Source: an uncultured bacterium | GTDB taxonomy: Bacteria; Verrucomicrobiota; Lentisphaeria; Victivallales; UBA1829 | Direction: 5' to 3' | Assembly (NCBI GenBank): GCA_900549415.1 | Contig: URNX01000044.1 | Span: 1-26,042 of the forward strand | DNA: 26,042 nt | Shown here: positions 22,568 through 26,042 of the stretch, one piece after another | Position numbering within the stretch: the stretch's first letter is position 1 | How the letters are laid out: each line of letters begins with the position of its first letter | Program-made: the position numbers and the translations under genes | Notes under the pieces: model-generated | The model's input: only the letters and a program-made list of their open reading frames with translations | Told to the model about the DNA's origin: nothing | The model's database searches: none

Positions 22568-22579
22568 GAAGCACCTCGT

Positions 22580-24019
22580 TTATCGCCGTTCAAACGCGTA
22601 TGCGGTGTTGAACAGCAGTTGTTCGGCGAGCGCGGGAGCCATCAGCTGCATGCCGATGGGAAGCCCGGTCGCATCGTCTTTTCCGGCGGGAATGCTGATT
22701 CCGCAGTTGCCGGAAAGGTTCAGCGACGTTGTGAACACGTCGCTCAGATACATCTGAAGCGGGTCGGATTTTTCGCCGAATTTGAATGCGGGCGCCGGTG
22801 TGACGGGCGTCAGCAGAATGTCGCATTTTTTGTACGCTTCCTCGAAGTCTCGGCGGATCAGGGTTCTGACCTTCTGGGCTCTGAGGTAATAGGCGTCGTA
22901 ATAGCCGCTGGAGAGCACGTAAGTTCCCAGCATGATACGGCGTTTGACCTCGTTCCCGAACGCTTCGCCGCGGGTCTTCATGTAGTTCTCAAGGACGTCG
23001 CGGGCATCGGGGGCGCGGAAACCGTAGCGGACGCCGTCAAAGCGGGCGAGGTTCGCGCTGGCTTCGGCGGTCGCCACAATGTAGTAGCACGCCATGGAGT
23101 ACTTCGTGTGCGGGAGCTCGACGTCAACCATTTCAGCGCCGGCCTTGCGGAAGGCGTCGATGGTTTCCTGAGCGGTTTTCTTGACCGAATCCGTCATGCC
23201 CTCGAGTTCGTAATACTCCTTCGGAAGACCGACTTTGAGTCCCTTGAGGGAGGCGTTCTTCAGACCTTCCGCAAAGCCGCCGCAGGGGGCTTCGAGGCAG
23301 GTGGAGTCCTTCGGGTCGTGACCGCCGATCGTGTCGAGCATGATCGCGGAATCTTCCACGGTCTTGGTGACGGGACCGATCTGGTCGAGGGACGATGCGA
23401 ACGCAACAAGCCCGAAACGGGAGACTCGTCCGTAGGTCGGCTTAAGTCCGACGACTCCGCAGAACGCGGAGGGCTGGCGGATGGAACCGCCTGTGTCGGA
23501 TGCAAGCGCCGCAGGGACTTCATCTGCGGCGACAGCCGCGGCGGAACCGCCGCTGGAACCGCCCGGAACACAGTCGGTATTGCGCGGGTTGCGGGTTTTC
23601 TGGAACGCGGAGTTTTCGCAGGAGGAGCCCATGGCGAATTCGTCCATGTTGGTTCTTCCGAACGGAATGAATCCCGCGTTCCGGAGTTTTGCAATGACGG
23701 TCGCATCGTAGACCGCCTTGAAGTTTTCGAGAATTTTCGAGGCGCAGGAACAGCGTTCGTCCTTGACGGAGATGCAGTCCTTGATGCCCACGGGAATGCC
23801 GTCGAACTTGCCGAGCGCGGCGCCGTTTGCGCGGCGCTTGTCGGATTCGGCGGCGGCCTTGCGGACATGTTCCTCGTCGAGTGCGAGGAATGCCTGAATG
23901 ACCGGATCCGCGGATTTCACCTGCTGAATGAAAGCTTCGCAGAGTTCGGCGGAGCTGATCTTTCCCGAATTCAGAAGTTCGGCACACTGTGCCACAGAGA
24001 GTTTAACGAGTTCGCTCAT
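22580..24019 (-). CDS. gatA: Asp/Glu-tRNA amidotransferase subunit A
   Basis: 479 residues, normal GatA length. It hydrolyses glutamine and feeds ammonia to GatB, which amidates Glu-tRNA(Gln) or Asp-tRNA(Asn). Amidase-signature catalytic residues are Lys80 (GIPVGIKDCIS), cis-Ser155 (GGSSGGSA) and Ser179 (SDTGGSIRQP). The start overlaps gatC by four bases. gatB is not in the window, so the complex must be completed from elsewhere in the genome. Confidence 0.95.
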   Translation of the reverse strand: MSELVKLSVAQCAELLNSGKISSAELCEAFIQQVKSADPVIQAFLALDEEHVRKAAAESDKRRANGAALGKFDGIPVGIKDCISVKDERCSCASKILENFKAVYDATVIAKLRNAGFIPFGRTNMDEFAMGSSCENSAFQKTRNPRNTDCVPGGSSGGSAAAVAADEVPAALASDTGGSIRQPSAFCGVVGLKPTYGRVSRFGLVAFASSLDQIGPVTKTVEDSAIMLDTIGGHDPKDSTCLEAPCGGFAEGLKNASLKGLKVGLPKEYYELEGMTDSVKKTAQETIDAFRKAGAEMVDVELPHTKYSMACYYIVATAEASANLARFDGVRYGFRAPDARDVLENYMKTRGEAFGNEVKRRIMLGTYVLSSGYYDAYYLRAQKVRTLIRRDFEEAYKKCDILLTPVTPAPAFKFGEKSDPLQMYLSDVFTTSLNLSGNCGISIPAGKDDATGLPIGMQLMAPALAEQLLFNTAYAFERR

Positions 24020-24333
24020 GCCATACCTTCTCCCGGCAGAACCTGCGGCATTTTGATGAGTTCGCCGTCAATGACTGCGGGTGCGTTGGAGAGCATTGTC
24101 TCTCGCGTGTAGTCAATTTCGGCGACATCGTCGCGCAGAACGTTGATTCTCGGTGCCGCATGGGCGGTCGGTTCGATTCCGTCGACGTTCAGCTCAGAGA
24201 GCTGGTCGACGTAGCCGACGATCGCCTCCATTTCGCCCTGAAGCCTGGTCAGGGCGTCGGGCGAGAGGTCGAGCCGTGCAAGCATGGCGACCTTCGCCGC
24301 GTCAAAGGAATTGTTTCCGCCGCCCGTGCTCAT
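24016..24333 (-). CDS. gatC: Asp/Glu-tRNA amidotransferase subunit C
   Basis: 105 residues, the small stabilising belt of the GatCAB complex. AKVAMLARLDLSPDAL and the C-terminal NVLRDDVAEIDYTRETMLSN followed by APAVIDGELIKMPQVL are typical GatC signatures. Its ATG (24331-24333) shares one base with the pfp stop (TAATG arrangement), so it is translated by coupling to pfp. It overlaps gatA by four bases. Confidence 0.94.
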   Translation of the reverse strand: MSTGGGNNSFDAAKVAMLARLDLSPDALTRLQGEMEAIVGYVDQLSELNVDGIEPTAHAAPRINVLRDDVAEIDYTRETMLSNAPAVIDGELIKMPQVLPGEGMA

Positions 24334-25985
24334 TATTTTCCAGCCTGTTCGAGTTTCAGGGTTTCGGTGGTGGCGTCGCAGACTTCCGCCGGTCCGTAGT
24401 ACTGGATCGGTCCCGGGAAGATGAACGAGGTCTTGATCGCCCAGGTGTCGCGGTTCTTGGCGAATTCCTGGAACGGTTTGCCGTCGAGTTCAACGAGCGC
24501 CTTCTTGATCACCGGCTTGTCGGCACCGTGGCGGCGTTCGACGTTCATCATGGCTGTCAGCGGAACGGCGCCGGCCTTCCACTGTTCTGCGGGAGCGACG
24601 AGGTTGCTGATGTAGGACATGTAGGCGGTCTTGCCCGCGCCGATGATCGCGGCGGCGTTGTAGCCGAGGCTGTAGCAGTAGTCCGCGTCGAAGTTGGACG
24701 GAACGGAGCAGCGGCCTTCATAACCGAAGAAGTGGGTCTGCGCGGAGAATTTGATCTTTTCCGGCATCTTTTTAAGTTTGCCCTTGACGAGTTCGACGAG
24801 CAGCTTTTCGGTTTCGATCAGGGAGACCTGGACGTTTCCGTGCGGGTCGCGGTCGTTGGTCAGCTGAATCTGGATGGTCTGCGGGAGGGATGCGAAGACG
24901 GAGGCGAGTTCGGCCGGGAGACGGTCGATGACGAATTTCATCTTCTCGTCCTTGTTCTCAATCGCGGCGAATGCTTCGCCCTCTTTGGCGAGGAGCTCGT
25001 TGAGTTCGCTGATAAGCTTGTTCATTTCAGGGATGAACTCGATCAGACCTTCCGGGATGAGGACAACGCCGAAGTTCTCTTTGTTCTTGGCACGGGCAGC
25101 CACGGTGTTTGCAATGTAGGTGACGATCTCGTCGAGAGTCTGCTTCTTGGCGGCGACTTCCTCGGAGATGATCGTGATGTTCGGATGTGTCTTGAGTGCG
25201 CATTCCAGAGTGATGTGGGAAGCGGAACGACCCATGAGCTTGATGAAGTGCCAGTACTTCTTTGCGGAGTTGGCGTCGCGCTCAATGTTGCCGATGAGTT
25301 CGCTGTAGACTTTGGAAGCTGTATCGAAGCCGAAGGAGGTTTCGATGAACTTGTTCTTCAGGTCGCCGTCGATGGTTTTCGGGCAGCCGATGACCTGGAT
25401 GGGAACGTTGTTCTTCTTGTAGTATTCGGCGAGGAGGCAGGCGTTGGTGTTGGAGTCGTCGCCGCCGATGATGACGAGAGCGGAGATTCCGAGCTTTTTG
25501 CAGTTTTCAGCGCCCTTGTTGAACTGGTCGACGAGTTCGAGTTTGGTTCTTCCGGAACCGATCATGTCGAATCCGCCTGTGTTGCGGTATGCGTTCATGA
25601 AAGCGTCATCGATTTCAACATAGTCGTTGTCGACAAGTCCGCCGGGACCGCCCTTGAAGCCGTAGAGCTTGCTGTTGGGGTTGAGGCTCTTGATGCCGTC
25701 GTAGAGACCGGCGATGACGTTGTGTCCACCGGGGGCCTGTCCGCCGGAGAGGATGACGCCGACGTTGATCGGTTTCATATCAGCTTTTGCGTCCGCTTTT
25801 TCAAAGGAAAGGACGGGCATGTTGCTGGTGGTCGGGAAGAGTGCGTTGATTTTTTCAACATCGGCGAAAGCCTGAAGTTTTTCGCCTTCGATGCATTTGA
25901 CAGCGGCGCCTGCGCGCAGAGCCGCCGGAAGTTTCGGCTGATAGCTGAATCTTGCTTTCTGCAGAGGGGAAACGTTTCCGTTCAT
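24333..25985 (-). CDS. pfp: Pyrophosphate-dependent 6-phosphofructokinase (long form)
   Basis: 550 residues, the length of the long PPi-PFK group rather than the ~320-residue ATP enzymes. It interconverts fructose 6-phosphate and fructose 1,6-bisphosphate with PPi and works in glycolysis and gluconeogenesis. GGQAPGGHN (81-89) is the phosphate loop. GGDDSNT (174-180) has Asp where ATP-PFKs have Gly, and PKTIDGD (202-208) has the Lys typical of PPi enzymes. MGRSASHITLE continues the substrate site. ATG 25985 follows AAGGAGA. First gene of a pfp-gatC-gatA operon; the upstream promoter is not resolvable in the last 57 bases. Confidence 0.96.
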   Translation of the reverse strand: MNGNVSPLQKARFSYQPKLPAALRAGAAVKCIEGEKLQAFADVEKINALFPTTSNMPVLSFEKADAKADMKPINVGVILSGGQAPGGHNVIAGLYDGIKSLNPNSKLYGFKGGPGGLVDNDYVEIDDAFMNAYRNTGGFDMIGSGRTKLELVDQFNKGAENCKKLGISALVIIGGDDSNTNACLLAEYYKKNNVPIQVIGCPKTIDGDLKNKFIETSFGFDTASKVYSELIGNIERDANSAKKYWHFIKLMGRSASHITLECALKTHPNITIISEEVAAKKQTLDEIVTYIANTVAARAKNKENFGVVLIPEGLIEFIPEMNKLISELNELLAKEGEAFAAIENKDEKMKFVIDRLPAELASVFASLPQTIQIQLTNDRDPHGNVQVSLIETEKLLVELVKGKLKKMPEKIKFSAQTHFFGYEGRCSVPSNFDADYCYSLGYNAAAIIGAGKTAYMSYISNLVAPAEQWKAGAVPLTAMMNVERRHGADKPVIKKALVELDGKPFQEFAKNRDTWAIKTSFIFPGPIQYYGPAEVCDATTETLKLEQAGK

Positions 25986-26042
25986 AAAAATCTCCTTATG
26001 ATGAGTTATGGTTTTTTATCATCCGGTAAGATAACCCGTTTT

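Noticed and set aside
22511..24112. 533-codon frame antisense to gatA
   Set aside because: Shadow of gatA, which has its catalytic residues and normal length.
1..26042. CRISPR arrays, tRNA or rRNA genes
   Set aside because: No regularly spaced repeats and no tRNA or rRNA signatures were noticed on either strand by reading; a covariance-model scan was not possible here.

Overview
The window looks like one end of an assembled contig from a bacterium of the PVC group, most likely Lentisphaerota/Victivallales. This rests on remembered protein resemblance (pyrophosphate-dependent phosphofructokinase, IS256-type remnant, families of secreted proteins without clear homologues, TMTC-like GT-C protein) and is an inference. 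The first 70 bases are not genomic: a 12-base T run is followed by the complete 58-base Illumina P5/TruSeq adapter, so the first gene is cut artificially.

Layout. (1) 72-6396, plus strand: a tightly packed five-gene operon of exported proteins. It starts with a 5'-truncated CsgG/FlgO-like protein, then a secreted beta-rich protein, a Sel1/TPR-type secreted protein, a second protein with a CsgG/FlgO-like N-terminus, and a propeller-like exported protein. (2) 6452-6879: two decayed fragments of an IS256-family transposase in opposite orientations. (3) 6855-7529, minus: a small ankyrin-type protein, divergent from (4). (4) 7600-11643, plus: a compact RiPP cluster of the graspetide (omega-ester/amide peptide) type. 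It has a long leader region, a 69-residue precursor ending in a Thr/Ser-rich then Asp-rich core, a hairpin, a MvdD/MdnC-like ATP-grasp ligase, a full-length ABC exporter without a C39 peptidase domain, a membrane-anchored M41 (FtsH-type) zinc protease lacking the AAA+ ATPase, a hidden 56-residue membrane protein, and a strong terminator. (5) 11647-18283, minus: a complete trpL-E-G-D-C-F-B-A operon with a Trp-Trp leader peptide and a classical transcription attenuator. (6) 18348-20132, minus: a GT-C superfamily membrane glycosyltransferase-like protein. (7) 20215-21345, minus: a zinc-dependent medium-chain dehydrogenase with its own promoter and a terminator. (8) 21434-25985, minus: pfp-gatC-gatA followed by a secreted, redox-dead thioredoxin-fold/TPR protein.

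The most interesting system is region 4. The ligase should close ester or amide macrocycles between Thr/Ser side chains and the Asp residues of the precursor C-terminus, and the ABC protein should export the product. The ATP-independent M41 protease is the best candidate for leader removal, because no other protease is encoded in the cluster. The second well-supported mechanism is the trp attenuator, for which leader peptide, antiterminator pairing and terminator can all be read directly. Codon and base composition look more AT-rich left of about 8 kb than in the housekeeping region to the right (visual estimate).
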